DNA of 64,000 nucleotides from Paenibacillus sp. CAA11 (lineage in GTDB: Bacteria; Bacillota; Bacilli; Paenibacillales; Paenibacillaceae): assembly GCF_003060825.1 (NCBI RefSeq), contig NZ_CP028922.1, positions 4,805,001 through 4,869,000 on the forward strand, read 5' to 3'. The notes beneath the pieces are model-generated. The model saw nothing but the letters and a program-made list of their open reading frames with translations, had not been told where the DNA came from and made no database searches. The position numbers and the translations under genes are program-made. Shown here one piece after another: positions 8,331-16,804 of the stretch (positions are counted from its first letter, which is position 1; the number at the start of each line of letters is the position of its first letter).

Positions 8331-8969
8331 TTATAACTTTCGCAGCTCCCAGAGAATATCCTCCGGTTCCATTCTCTTGGTAAAGTCAGGATTCACGTAT
8401 GCTGAACGGATAACGGAGTATTCGTCAATCATGAACGTTCCCGTCACCGGAAGCAGCCAATGATCTGTCCCATTGTACTCGTGAAGATCAATATTATGGC
8501 TTAAGTACATGCCCCTCAGATAGTCAGGCACTTCATACAACAGGTTATATTTGGCGGCGACGATTCCCTTAGGGTCGCTGAGAACCTTAAAGGACAATTC
8601 TGCTTTCTCTTGGTCAGACAGTGTATAATCTGGCAATTGTGGACTGACTGCGATAAGCTGCGCGCCTAGAGCCTGAATGTCAGGGAGAATCTCCTGGTAT
8701 GCTCTTAACTGCCGATTGCAGTAAGGGCACCATCCTCCTCTGTAAAAGGTAAGGACAACGGGACCTTTTGCCAATTCGTCGGCTAAATTTATTTGGTTCC
8801 CAAGTGAATCTGACAGTCCAAAGTCCTTGGCTTTTGTCCCGACTGGCAGCCCTGTGGCGGTACCTCCCTCTTGAAGTTGCTGGATAACACGTTGGTGTAT
8901 CGCCTGCACTTCAAAAGGGCTTGCTGCCGTAATCTTCTCTAACGCTGAAGCTAAGGTCGTTGTTGACAT
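8331..8969 (-). CDS. peroxiredoxin-like thioredoxin-fold protein (AhpC/TSA)
   Basis: A 212-residue protein with a thioredoxin fold: VVLTFYRGGWCPYCNRQL places a CPYC motif at Cys81-Cys84, GTKAKDFGLSDSLG is the peroxiredoxin-type opening, and ISP/VLSDP core strands follow. This is the 'peroxiredoxin-like' AhpC/TSA group, presumed thiol peroxidase or reductase. The ATG has GAGG 7 bases upstream. It begins 18 bases downstream of the OhrR gene, so they form one operon: an organic-peroxide sensor next to a peroxide-handling enzyme that is not Ohr itself. Confidence 0.88.
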   Translation of the reverse strand: MSTTTLASALEKITAASPFEVQAIHQRVIQQLQEGGTATGLPVGTKAKDFGLSDSLGNQINLADELAKGPVVLTFYRGGWCPYCNRQLRAYQEILPDIQALGAQLIAVSPQLPDYTLSDQEKAELSFKVLSDPKGIVAAKYNLLYEVPDYLRGMYLSHNIDLHEYNGTDHWLLPVTGTFMIDEYSVIRSAYVNPDFTKRMEPEDILWELRKL

Positions 8970-8987
8970 GGTCACACCTCGAATGGA

Positions 8988-9419
8988 TTATTTTCCGCTA
9001 GTCTGAGCGACTTTCTCCGCTAACTCTTTGATAGTTTTGTTTAATTCCGAGACATCTTCGATTGACATGCCGCTAGCTGAGAAGAGTGCGGATGGAATAC
9101 AATCGGATTCCCCCTTAAGGGCCCACCCTTTCTCCGTGAGCAGGGCCAAGACGACCCTCTCATCTTCCGTCGATCGTACTCTCCTAATCAGTTCGTTCGC
9201 CTCCATCCGTTTCAGCAGCGGCGTCAAGGTGCCTGAGTCGAGGTCTAAATGTTCTCCCAATTCTTTCACCGTCCGCCCGTCGCTTTCCCAGAGGGATAGT
9301 AACACGAGATACTGAGGATAGGTAATTCCCATCTCCTCTAATAGCGGCCGATACAACCGAGAAATAGCTCGGGAGCAAGCATATAAGGAAAAGCAAAGGT
9401 GTTCGTTAAGTTGCAGCAT
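8988..9419 (-). CDS. ohrR: organic hydroperoxide sensor/repressor OhrR (MarR family)
   Basis: A 143-residue MarR-family winged-helix protein that follows Bacillus OhrR closely: the sensing cysteine is Cys9 in HLCFSLYA, then LLEEMGITYPQYLVLL, the recognition helix LDSGTLTPLLKRME and the wing RSTEDERVV. In the family, peroxide oxidation of this cysteine releases DNA. OhrR-like operators (ATTGTGCACAAT 23 bases upstream, and AATTGT/ACAAATT elements further upstream over a TTGACA/TATTAT promoter) indicate autoregulation. It is co-directional with the peroxidase. Additional cysteines, including Cys15, could support the 2-Cys mode of sensing. Confidence 0.92.
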   Translation of the reverse strand: MLQLNEHLCFSLYACSRAISRLYRPLLEEMGITYPQYLVLLSLWESDGRTVKELGEHLDLDSGTLTPLLKRMEANELIRRVRSTEDERVVLALLTEKGWALKGESDCIPSALFSASGMSIEDVSELNKTIKELAEKVAQTSGK

Positions 9420-9441
9420 GTGAGGTCAACCTCTCTATAAT

Positions 9442-9453
9442 ATTGTGCACAAT
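9442..9453. promoter_or_regulatory. OhrR-type operator, ohrR-proximal
   Basis: ATTGTGCACAAT is a perfect 12-bp palindrome just upstream of ohrR. The inner ten bases recur exactly at 9585-9594. Confidence 0.65.
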
Positions 9454-9507
9454 TTACTAGAAAAAATGGTGATTGAATGTTAACCCCTTCTTCTGGTAGG
9501 TGATCGC

Positions 9508-9549
9508 TTACTCTGCTAACTCCCGTTGCCTCGCAAGTTGCACCTGCAT
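9508..9549 (-). CDS. possible 13-codon leader ORF upstream of ohrR
   Basis: The frame MQVQLARQRELAE-stop starts with ATG behind TGAGGTGAAATAC, a good ribosome site. It lies in the roughly 180-base leader between the TTGACA/TATTAT promoter and ohrR. It may be a small regulatory ORF or the stub of a deleted first gene of the operon. No function is claimed. Confidence 0.35.
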   Translation of the reverse strand: MQVQLARQRELAE

Positions 9550-9560
9550 GTATTTCACCT

Positions 9561-9660
9561 CAATTTAAATTGTTTACAAATTACTTGTGCACAATCTTTA
9601 TAGGACAATAATACCCACTCTTGATTTGGATGTCAACAATTTAATTTTAGACAATTTAAT
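9561..9660 (-). promoter_or_regulatory. ohrR operon promoter with OhrR-like operators
   Basis: On the minus strand TTGACA (9631-9636), a 17-base spacer and TATTAT (9608-9613) make a near-consensus sigma-A promoter. Downstream of it lie the palindrome TTGTGCACAA (9585-9594) and the OhrR-like stretch CAATTTAAATTGTTTAC (9561-9577). Upstream, ACAATTTAAT occurs twice (9636, 9651) at a 15-base period. The layout allows repression by OhrR from several half-sites. Confidence 0.7.
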
Positions 9661-9898
9661 TCAGAGGGGGGTGTCGAGCATCACAATCTGCTCCCATCAC
9701 TTTTCTCTCAGATATCATAGCGATTACGGGGTATTGAATCGTTTTGCAACAGCCCCCCCTTTCTGTGTAAGATAATAGGAGACTTGTCATTATGACGATA
9801 GAGCTTCCGTTCAATGGAATCTTAAATGATCGCGCGGAGCGGACTTCGAATAGATGCTTTTCTCATGGCAGGGAAAGTTAGTACGAGGTGAATGAACA

Positions 9899-10582
9899 TT
9901 GCCGACGATTATGGTAGTGGATGACGACGTCTTTATCCGCGAACTGGCAGGGCTGTTATTAAGAGACGAAGGTATGGACGTCGTAGAGAAAACGGATGGT
10001 CTCGAAGCCTGGGATTATTACTTGCATCATTCCGTTGATTTAATCATCTTGGATATTATGATGCCCGGCATGGACGGTTGGGAGCTGTGCAGAAAGCTGC
10101 GGGAGGCCGGAGACAAACCGATGCTGATGGTCACCGCCAAAAAGGAGTCGCTGGACAAAGTCAAAGGCTTTCGATTGGGGACGGACGATTATCTGACCAA
10201 ACCTTTTGATCCGATGGAGATGGTTATGCGGGTCAAGGCGCTGCTCAAAAGGTATCGGATCGCTACCTCTCATATCGTGAAGCTCGGCCGAGTCATTCTC
10301 GATAAAACGAGCTACCAGGTTCACTTTTCCGACACGGGCGAGGAATGGGCTCTTCCTTTAAAAGAATTTGAGCTGCTTTACAAACTGGCCAGTTATCCCG
10401 GGCAAATTTTTACGCGCGACATGCTAATCCGCGACATCTGGGGTTACGCGTTCAATGGGGATGAACGCACCGTGGACACGCATGTCAAACGTCTGCGCGA
10501 CAAGTTTGAGCAGTATGCCGAAGATTTCCGCATCGTAACAATGCGCGGCATGGGCTACCGTCTGGAGGCGTATCGTGATTAA
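9899..10582 (+). CDS. OmpR/PhoB-family response regulator
   Basis: A 227-residue regulator. The receiver domain has acidic pocket DDD at 8-10, phosphorylation site Asp52 and Lys in LTKPF near 102; the winged-helix output domain ends in TVDTHVKRLRDKF and GMGYRLEAY. The start is TTG behind CGAGGTGAA. Its stop overlaps the start of the histidine kinase by 8 bases, so the two are translationally coupled. The closest family resemblance by eye is HssR, the heme-responsive regulator, but this is weak. The likely target is the S41 protease gene just downstream. Confidence 0.93.
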   Translation: MPTIMVVDDDVFIRELAGLLLRDEGMDVVEKTDGLEAWDYYLHHSVDLIILDIMMPGMDGWELCRKLREAGDKPMLMVTAKKESLDKVKGFRLGTDDYLTKPFDPMEMVMRVKALLKRYRIATSHIVKLGRVILDKTSYQVHFSDTGEEWALPLKEFELLYKLASYPGQIFTRDMLIRDIWGYAFNGDERTVDTHVKRLRDKFEQYAEDFRIVTMRGMGYRLEAYRD

Positions 10583-11945
10583 CTCGCTTTATGCCCGCGT
10601 TGTGTTGACGTTTCTGGGGGCCGTCATAGTCAGCCTGCTCTCGGGATTCATCGTTCAAAGCTATTTCTACAAAAGCCATATTGGAGCGATCGTGGAAGAG
10701 AAGATGATTGGCAATGCCCAAATGATCATTCAATTATATAAGAAATTGGCCCCGAAGGATGCGAAGGCTTTCGGGGAAGTAAGCAATTCTATGCCCTTTT
10801 ATAAGATACGGTTTTATGACAGCGCGGGAACGCTGCTGAACCCGGGGAGCGCTACTTCAGACCAGCAGAAGGATCAATCGTATCTGCAGCAAGTGCTCAA
10901 GCAAAACAAAATTTATCACAACGGGTCCAGCGAGGATGACGAAATTACGGTTGGCCTGCCTTTTGCGCTGAACGGTTCACCGCACGTTTTGTTGGTTACG
11001 ACCGAGACCGTTTTTCTCTTCGACGAAATCGATTCCTTGATCCGGTATCAGCAGCTCTTTACTCTCGGCTTGGGAAGTATTCTGGTATTGATCGCCGCGC
11101 GGTATATGGTCAGGCCCCTTCGGAAGCTGACACATGCAACGCAGAGAATGGCCAGGGGCGATTTTAACGTTGGTCTGTCTACCAAACGTCGCGACGAAAT
11201 TGGACAGCTCACCCTAAGCTTTAACACGATGGCGGATGAATTGGGAAGACTGGATATGCTCCGTCGGCGGTTTGTTTCCGATGTATCCCACGAAATCCAA
11301 TCTCCTCTAACATCGATCAAAGGATATACCCGTGTGCTGAAGATCAAGTCCATGGACGAGAAAACCCGTATGCAGATGCTGGATATTATCGACGAGGAGA
11401 GCGACAGGCTATCCCGGCTGTGCGACGATCTGCTGGAATTGACCAGCCTGGAGCACGAGCATACAAAGCCCGCCCCGCAAAATTTTCGTCTCGACGAGCA
11501 ATTGCGCAAAGCTGTCATTCGCCTGGAACCGCAATGGTCTGCCCGCAATTTGGATATGCAGCTTATGCTGGAGCCGATAACTATTGTGGCGGATGAAGAC
11601 AAGATGAATCAGGTGTGGAACAACTTGCTTGGCAATTGCATCAAATTCACCGCCGATCATGGAAAGATAAGGGTGGAGTCCTTCAAGAAAAGCGAAAGCG
11701 TAGTTGTCCGAATGACGGACAATGGAATCGGCATACCTGAGGAGGAAATCAGCCAAATTTTCAAACCGTTCTACAAAGTGGATAAAGCGAGAAAACGCAG
11801 TATTAGCGGTAATGGAATCGGTCTTTCCATCGTGAAGCGGATTGTCGATCTTCATCATGGAAAAATCGAAGTGTCCAGCAAATTGGGGAGCGGAACCTCC
11901 TTCTCAATCACACTTCCCCTCGAAGATATAAAGCCCGAATTGTAA
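10575..11945 (+). CDS. sensor histidine kinase
   Basis: A 456-residue membrane kinase. TM1 spans about 8-28, an extracytoplasmic sensor loop 30-158, TM2 about 161-180, and HAMP about 178-231. HisKA carries the phosphate-accepting His239 in SDVSHEIQSP, and HATPase boxes follow (NLLGNCIKF, DNGIGIP, GNGIGLSIV). GTG start inside the regulator's last codons. The sensor loop has no recognisable domain; the overall architecture resembles HssS-type sensors. A terminator overlaps its stop codon, so the protease gene downstream needs its own promoter or read-through. Confidence 0.93.
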   Translation: MINSLYARVVLTFLGAVIVSLLSGFIVQSYFYKSHIGAIVEEKMIGNAQMIIQLYKKLAPKDAKAFGEVSNSMPFYKIRFYDSAGTLLNPGSATSDQQKDQSYLQQVLKQNKIYHNGSSEDDEITVGLPFALNGSPHVLLVTTETVFLFDEIDSLIRYQQLFTLGLGSILVLIAARYMVRPLRKLTHATQRMARGDFNVGLSTKRRDEIGQLTLSFNTMADELGRLDMLRRRFVSDVSHEIQSPLTSIKGYTRVLKIKSMDEKTRMQMLDIIDEESDRLSRLCDDLLELTSLEHEHTKPAPQNFRLDEQLRKAVIRLEPQWSARNLDMQLMLEPITIVADEDKMNQVWNNLLGNCIKFTADHGKIRVESFKKSESVVVRMTDNGIGIPEEEISQIFKPFYKVDKARKRSISGNGIGLSIVKRIVDLHHGKIEVSSKLGSGTSFSITLPLEDIKPEL

Positions 11946-11975
11946 TCCTCCGTTCAAACTGAGGACAAATTCGGG
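11934..11975 (+). terminator. intrinsic terminator of the two-component operon
   Basis: CCCGAATTGT pairs with ACAAATTCGGG (one bulge), with an inner TCCTC/GAGGA stem, and TTTTAT follows. The 5' arm includes the last kinase codons and the TAA stop. Confidence 0.75.
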
Positions 11976-12033
11976 TTTTATACTATCCTCGAAAAGCCAA
12001 TTTTGTATGTTTTGATCAGAAGGAGGAACAGAA

Positions 12034-13401
12034 ATGAAAGTAATGATTGTCATCTTGACACTCCTGACATTCAGCATGTCGGGAACCTATGTCCAGGCGA
12101 AGGAGAACCGAAAGCAGCCGCCCCCCGCAACCGTAGCCGCCGAGCGACAGCTTTGGCAATCGAAAGGGTATGGACATATATTCGATATAGAAGGCCAATC
12201 CGTTAAGGTCTACAGCTACACCAAGGACAGCTTGGTACCGTTCGGGAAAGGAAATATCGACAACAACGGCGACATTTATATTAATGAAATTCACGACAAC
12301 AGCAAATTCCAGGAGCAATTTGATGCCCCGCGATTTCCGATGGGCCGCTTCGTTAACGGCAGCTTGACCGATGGCTTGGGATACGTGCAGCATTTCAAAC
12401 GGATCGATAGTCTTCCCAAGGTGAAGTATAACGGATTCAGCAAGGATCCCGTGCAGAATTTTGAAGTATTCTGGCAATCCTTTGAAGAGAATTTCAGTTT
12501 CTTTTCGCTCGTCAAAGTGAATTGGAAAGAGGTGTACAAAGAGTATCGGCCCAAAGTTAGTGCCGTTACCTCCGAAAAGGAATTGGAGGATATTTTGACG
12601 CAAATGTTCCAAAAGCTAAACGACGGACACAGCATCATATTCGGTAAAAAGGGGTTGATCTTCTCCAAGTCCAAAGTTGAGCGGGAGGAATTTTTCGAAG
12701 CGAATTCGAAGTCGATGCAACGAAATGTCGAAGAGAGATATATCAAAGGGGCGGTAAAAAGCAAGCTCGACGGGCGCATTGTTTATGGCCAAACGAAAAG
12801 CGGCGACGCTTACATCAAGCTGATTGGTTTTGACGAGTTCGATCCGAAGAAAATAGACCAAGCGCTGGCGGAAATGGTGCTAGATTTGGCGAACTGCCGC
12901 AACTATATGATCGATATGCGCTTTAATGAGGGGGGCGAGGACTTCTTCGGGTTGAAAATAGCCGGCTTGTTTGCCGAGAAACGCAAGCTGGCGTATGCCA
13001 AACAGGCCCGAACAGGCGGATACGAGGAATTCTCCAAGCCTACGCAGGTATATATCGAGCCGGGAGCAAAGCAGTTTTCAGCTGACAATATTGTGGTGCT
13101 GACCAGCCCGATGACGGTAAGCGCCGGCGAGACAGGGACGATGGCTTTAAAAGCATTGGACAAAGTAACAGTTATCGGAGAAACGACGGGCGGATTCTTT
13201 TCGGACATGCTGCTTAGACTGTTGCCGAACAAACAGTTATTCTCCCTGAGCAACGAACGCTATACCTCGCCTGACGGCACTAATTACGAGCAGCGCGGCC
13301 TGCCGCCGGACGAAAAGATCATGATCAAGCAAGCCGATATTGATGCCGGCAAGGACCCGGTGATGAACCGGGCTTTGGAATTGCTTAAAAAGAAGCCATA
13401 A
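12034..13401 (+). CDS. secreted S41-family (C-terminal processing-type) protease
   Basis: A 455-residue protein with a signal peptide (about 1-22, ending VQA-KE). An N-terminal domain of about 120 residues precedes the tail-specific protease core: KLNDGHS at 195-200, DMRFNEGG at 294-301 and the nucleophile Ser363 in SPMTVSAGET. No PDZ domain is evident between them. AGGAGG lies before the ATG. Members cleave or bind extracytoplasmic proteins; a lysine general base is not assigned here. Its place directly behind a two-component pair suggests it is the regulated effector in envelope stress or signalling. That link is inference. Confidence 0.85.
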   Translation: MKVMIVILTLLTFSMSGTYVQAKENRKQPPPATVAAERQLWQSKGYGHIFDIEGQSVKVYSYTKDSLVPFGKGNIDNNGDIYINEIHDNSKFQEQFDAPRFPMGRFVNGSLTDGLGYVQHFKRIDSLPKVKYNGFSKDPVQNFEVFWQSFEENFSFFSLVKVNWKEVYKEYRPKVSAVTSEKELEDILTQMFQKLNDGHSIIFGKKGLIFSKSKVEREEFFEANSKSMQRNVEERYIKGAVKSKLDGRIVYGQTKSGDAYIKLIGFDEFDPKKIDQALAEMVLDLANCRNYMIDMRFNEGGEDFFGLKIAGLFAEKRKLAYAKQARTGGYEEFSKPTQVYIEPGAKQFSADNIVVLTSPMTVSAGETGTMALKALDKVTVIGETTGGFFSDMLLRLLPNKQLFSLSNERYTSPDGTNYEQRGLPPDEKIMIKQADIDAGKDPVMNRALELLKKKP

Positions 13402-13688
13402 GGGATATCCCTTTCACTCATCGGGACTCCTCTAATGGGATAAAACACAACCCCTGGCAAATGTAAATGCCGGGGGGAATGCCCGTAGTAGGGAACAGTT
13501 TTCACCGCCCCGCTTTATTTATCCTATATCCCCCATATGAGTTCCTCATACATAAGCCACAATCGCTTTGCACTTCTTCATCAAAATTAGCCTTAACAGA
13601 AATTATAATGATCGTATACGAAGTGCTCGAGTCCATTTGGTTAATAATGATACGTATTCTTCCATATAAGTAATTAGAGGTGAGCTGC

Positions 13689-13858
13689 TTGAAAACAAAT
13701 CGTTCCTCATCCGCATTGGGTGAGTTCATAAAATCGCGCAGAGAACGCTTGCAGCCCTTAGAGGCAGGGATCCAGCCCCTGCCCGGACGAAGACGCACTC
13801 CGGGACTTCGGAGAGAAGAAGTCTCTTATCTTGCCAACATAAGCGTGACTTACTCGCC
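13689..13858 (+). pseudogene. 5' stub of an MmyB-like HTH regulator
   Basis: From a TTG start behind AGAGGTGA, about 56 codons match the N-terminus of MmyB-type helix-turn-helix regulators (LGEFIKSRRERL, then RRRTPGLRREEVSYLA and ISVT). The match stops abruptly before the YTWLEQGR helix. The open frame then runs 30 more codons across an inverted piece of another regulator. The protein would lack half of its HTH and the ligand domain. Confidence 0.75.
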
Positions 13859-14032
13859 CGGTGATATGTTCAAACCCTCAACAAACTTATCCAGCGTATC
13901 AATGGAGAAATTTCGCTCTCCGCACTCTACTGCCCCAGTATAAGCACCGTCCAAGTTAGAACGTTCAGCCAACAGTCGATTATGACCTTTTTGTGCTTCA
14001 TAGGCGGCAAATTGTAAAGCAATAGTCTTAAA
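13850..14032 (-). pseudogene. C-terminal fragment of an XRE-type HTH regulator, inverted
   Basis: Read on the minus strand, 60 open codons end in RSNLDGAYTGAVECGERN, then FSIDTLDKFVEGLNISPGE-stop. This is the helix 3 to helix 5 part of small Xre/C-protein-like regulators. The upstream half is absent: an in-frame TAA precedes it and there is no start. It abuts the MmyB-like stub head to head, marking an old rearrangement point next to repeat copy c. Confidence 0.65.
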
Positions 14033-14040
14033 TTAAATTT

Positions 14041-14068
14041 TTCACCGTCACTTATGGTAGGGTTCACC
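14041..14068 (-). repeat. att-like core, copy c
   Basis: The minus strand reads GGT GAA CCC TAC CAT AAG TGA: GEPYHK-stop with different codons from rlmH and a TGA stop. A hairpin with GGCACCC arms lies about 27 bases to its right, as at copy f. Confidence 0.8.
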
Positions 14069-14094
14069 GTAACGTCTAAAGAGCGAAATTTAAA

Positions 14095-14112
14095 GGCACC
14101 CGTTTGGGTGCC
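14095..14112 (-). terminator. intrinsic terminator of the MidA-like gene
   Basis: Arms GGCACCC and GGGTGCC with a 4-base loop are followed on the minus strand by TTTAAATTT, 15 bases beyond the stop codon at 14127. Confidence 0.7.
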
Positions 14113-14126
14113 CTATGGTCCAATGC

Positions 14127-15686
14127 CTATATGTTTCTATCCAATTGGCTTATCAATGCCAATGCCTCTTCATGATCAGGCTCAACTTCCAATAATTTTC
14201 TGACGTACGTCCATGCATCTTCTTCGATCTCTAACTCGAAACAACAAATGGCCAGACAATAATATACCGTCGATACGACCTCATCTAGGTTTTGCTGTAC
14301 CGATATTTCCAAATACCGTTTGGAGTGTTCATACATCCCCATTTCAAACAGAATCAGTCCGGCGTCAAGCGCAAGATCATAACGCTGTTCCATGACATAG
14401 TACGATGACCACATCTGCTGGATGCCCCTCAACAGGTCCTTCTTTTCATCGTCGTCTACATCCGGCAACAAACTGGATATCTGCTTCAGGCTCTGAATAA
14501 AAAACTCTGCATCATATCCGCCCAAACGCCAAAAGCTTAATAATTCCTGCATTCCCATGCTCTCTACATGACGATCTATCCATACCTTCATATTAAAAAA
14601 ATCGTCCGGACCAAAACGTTCAATACATCGACGGTAAGCTAACCTCGAATTTACATATTCCATTGGTTTGTCCAAATGGAGAATACAGCCGACATTGATA
14701 TTTTTATAATGGTGCGGAGGAAATAACGCCATGGCTCCCCTTTGCTCAAAGAAATATTGAATCGCATGATAGTTCGCCGTCAAAGAAAAGCTTCCATGCA
14801 AGATCAACTCCGGCGGCTCTGCAAATTTCCATTGATCCAGCAAGTGATCCCCTTTGTCAGCCGATATCAATAAGAATCCCGCCTGCGATAAAAGATTCAA
14901 TCGCTCTAAACAAGTTAATCCAGCAGCAGGAAACAAAATGTGTGAGTCTTCCAGGTGCTCCTGATAGGTAGAAATCACATCGCGGTAAGGATACGTTTCT
15001 TGTTCGTATTCGGGTGCCCGCCGGTGCTCATAGCGTAAATTTATTCGTTCTAACGATTCTGATGGTTTTAGCGACTCCAAATGCTCGAGACCGTGGATAC
15101 AAACGTCGGCTTCATAAATTTTTCCGTCACCTACATAAATCAACTCTTGCGGAATGCTGTCAAAAAAATAGTTCGCAATGATGATTAACGGTTGCTTTAA
15201 ATCCCTTTCACTAATCGTTGTGCCTGATACAACGAGATTCAGTACAGTATCATGAACGGCATCGTACCTCGCAAAATCCAGTAATCCCTCGGCAATAAAA
15301 GGTTGCAGAGCGGGATGTTCCTTCCACGCCAGTATATTCTTAAGCGCCAAATCCGTCATCACATAGCGGAATGGAGGCAATGAAATTCCCGCGTAGTCTC
15401 TAAGCCGGCACAACTCATACAACAAATGATAAGCAAAACGGCCCGCTCCTGCTCCAAGCTCCACAATAACAACGGGTTCGGAACCCGTTTCCTTATTTGC
15501 CCGATCTTGAAGAAACCCAAAGATGACTTCCGCATAGGCGGCAGCGATCATCGGATTACTCGTTATATACTGAGGAACTTGATTGTTGTTCCAGGCCTTC
15601 GTTCCTTGTTCCTCATAATATTGGCGCTGGATATTCCATATCGGCGCCTCACTGAATCGGTAACGTTGTTCAATGTTGCTTGTCAT
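14127..15686 (-). CDS. MidA/NDUFAF7-like SAM methyltransferase with C-terminal TPR region
   Basis: A 519-residue protein. SAM motif I is VELGAGAGRF at about 75-84, and ANYFFDSIPQELIYV near 170 corresponds to the (A)NEFFDALP block of the MidA (NDUFAF7) arginine methyltransferase family. Residues about 420-519 form helical pairs (ALDAGLILFEMGMYEHSKRYLE, then VEPDHEEALALI) consistent with tetratricopeptide repeats. Family members methylate protein arginine in mitochondria; the bacterial substrate is unknown. It is the only gene of the 14.07-17.53 kb interval with its own terminator. The TetR-like gene upstream shares its strand. Confidence 0.75.
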   Translation of the reverse strand: MTSNIEQRYRFSEAPIWNIQRQYYEEQGTKAWNNNQVPQYITSNPMIAAAYAEVIFGFLQDRANKETGSEPVVIVELGAGAGRFAYHLLYELCRLRDYAGISLPPFRYVMTDLALKNILAWKEHPALQPFIAEGLLDFARYDAVHDTVLNLVVSGTTISERDLKQPLIIIANYFFDSIPQELIYVGDGKIYEADVCIHGLEHLESLKPSESLERINLRYEHRRAPEYEQETYPYRDVISTYQEHLEDSHILFPAAGLTCLERLNLLSQAGFLLISADKGDHLLDQWKFAEPPELILHGSFSLTANYHAIQYFFEQRGAMALFPPHHYKNINVGCILHLDKPMEYVNSRLAYRRCIERFGPDDFFNMKVWIDRHVESMGMQELLSFWRLGGYDAEFFIQSLKQISSLLPDVDDDEKKDLLRGIQQMWSSYYVMEQRYDLALDAGLILFEMGMYEHSKRYLEISVQQNLDEVVSTVYYCLAICCFELEIEEDAWTYVRKLLEVEPDHEEALALISQLDRNI

Positions 15687-15785
15687 TTAAGCGACCCTGC
15701 TTTCTAAAGTTAATTCGATTTCATTTAAAGAGACTCGATCGGATGCCTTTTGCAGAAACTAGTCTCTATGTAATATAAGCCTTCC

Positions 15786-16676
15786 TCACTCTTCCAGGAC
15801 AATTTGCTTTAACTGAATAACCGGACTTTTCAGATCCTGTTCTTGTTCTAAGTACGCGCAAAGCGCCTGAATGAGCGATCTCTTGGGCTGAGTCCGAGCG
15901 ATCTCCGTCCCCAGCAATTGAACAATCTCCTGCAGCTCCCTCCGCCGGGCGAGCCCGCCGGGCCAAGCCTCAAGCAGTGCGGTCACTCTGCCGAACAATT
16001 CTTCGACAATTCTTTCTTTTTCGTTACTCCAGTCCTTTGAATCTGAGTGAACAAATTTTGTGAAAGCACTTTGTCCAAGTAGCCCCTTCGAACCTGATCT
16101 AGACATATGTTCGACTAGCGCATCCATTTTATCGACGATAAACCAAGCTGTATCCTCTATCGGCAGCTGCTTCACTTCGAAAATGATGCGCTGCAGATAG
16201 TCCTTCAGGATCGCACGGTAAATAAAAATTAGATCCCAGAGAAACGATTCAATTCTCTCACCATAAACTTCAAGTAGCCAAGATTTATGCCACTCCATCA
16301 TACGGGCGCGAACATGATTCCTTAGTGAACGGAAAGTTGCGTACTGCGTAATAGGAAGATCTACGAAGTCAACCATAATGTGGCTATATTCAATAAAATA
16401 CTGAAAGCGAAATACAATTTGATTGACGAGCCGCTCCTTGGGAGTGCCTGTCCCGGTTTGTTTCAGGTGCTCCGCCCGATCAAAATAAACCGTCTGGCAC
16501 TCGTCGAAAACCGCGCACAATAAGTCCTCTTTGGACGGGAAATATTTATACACTGAGCCCTTTGCAATAGAACAGTCCTGAGCAATTTCCTGAATTGAGG
16601 TCGCCAGAAACCCTTTTTCTTTAAACATCTTTGAAGCCGAACGAATAATATCCTGTTTGGTTACACTCATCCTCAT
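15786..16676 (-). CDS. TetR/AcrR-family transcriptional regulator
   Basis: A 296-residue protein, longer than the usual 190-220. It has a standard N-terminal HTH (SASKMFKEKGFLATSIQEIA, then GSVYKYFPSKEDLL), a central helical domain and an extra C-terminal region of about 80 residues. The start is the ATG four bases after GGGGG; a second ATG two codons later is equally possible. It is transcribed away from the isochorismatase-like gene across a 128-bp gap, the usual layout for a repressor and its target. No clear operator palindrome is visible in that gap. Confidence 0.85.
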   Translation of the reverse strand: MRMSVTKQDIIRSASKMFKEKGFLATSIQEIAQDCSIAKGSVYKYFPSKEDLLCAVFDECQTVYFDRAEHLKQTGTGTPKERLVNQIVFRFQYFIEYSHIMVDFVDLPITQYATFRSLRNHVRARMMEWHKSWLLEVYGERIESFLWDLIFIYRAILKDYLQRIIFEVKQLPIEDTAWFIVDKMDALVEHMSRSGSKGLLGQSAFTKFVHSDSKDWSNEKERIVEELFGRVTALLEAWPGGLARRRELQEIVQLLGTEIARTQPKRSLIQALCAYLEQEQDLKSPVIQLKQIVLEE

Positions 16677-16804
16677 GTATCCCCCACTTGACAACTTTAA
16701 ACTCATAGTACAAAATCATGAACATAGAGTCAAATGACCTTTTCTTCAAAATATTGAACTACAGGTCACGCTGAAGCAAACTCAATTTCTTAGTTGGAGT
16801 GTGA

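Noticed and set aside
9899..11945. Naming the two-component pair HssRS
   Set aside because: Architecture and some motifs resemble it, but the sensor loop shows no specific match and no heme exporter (hrtAB) is adjacent.
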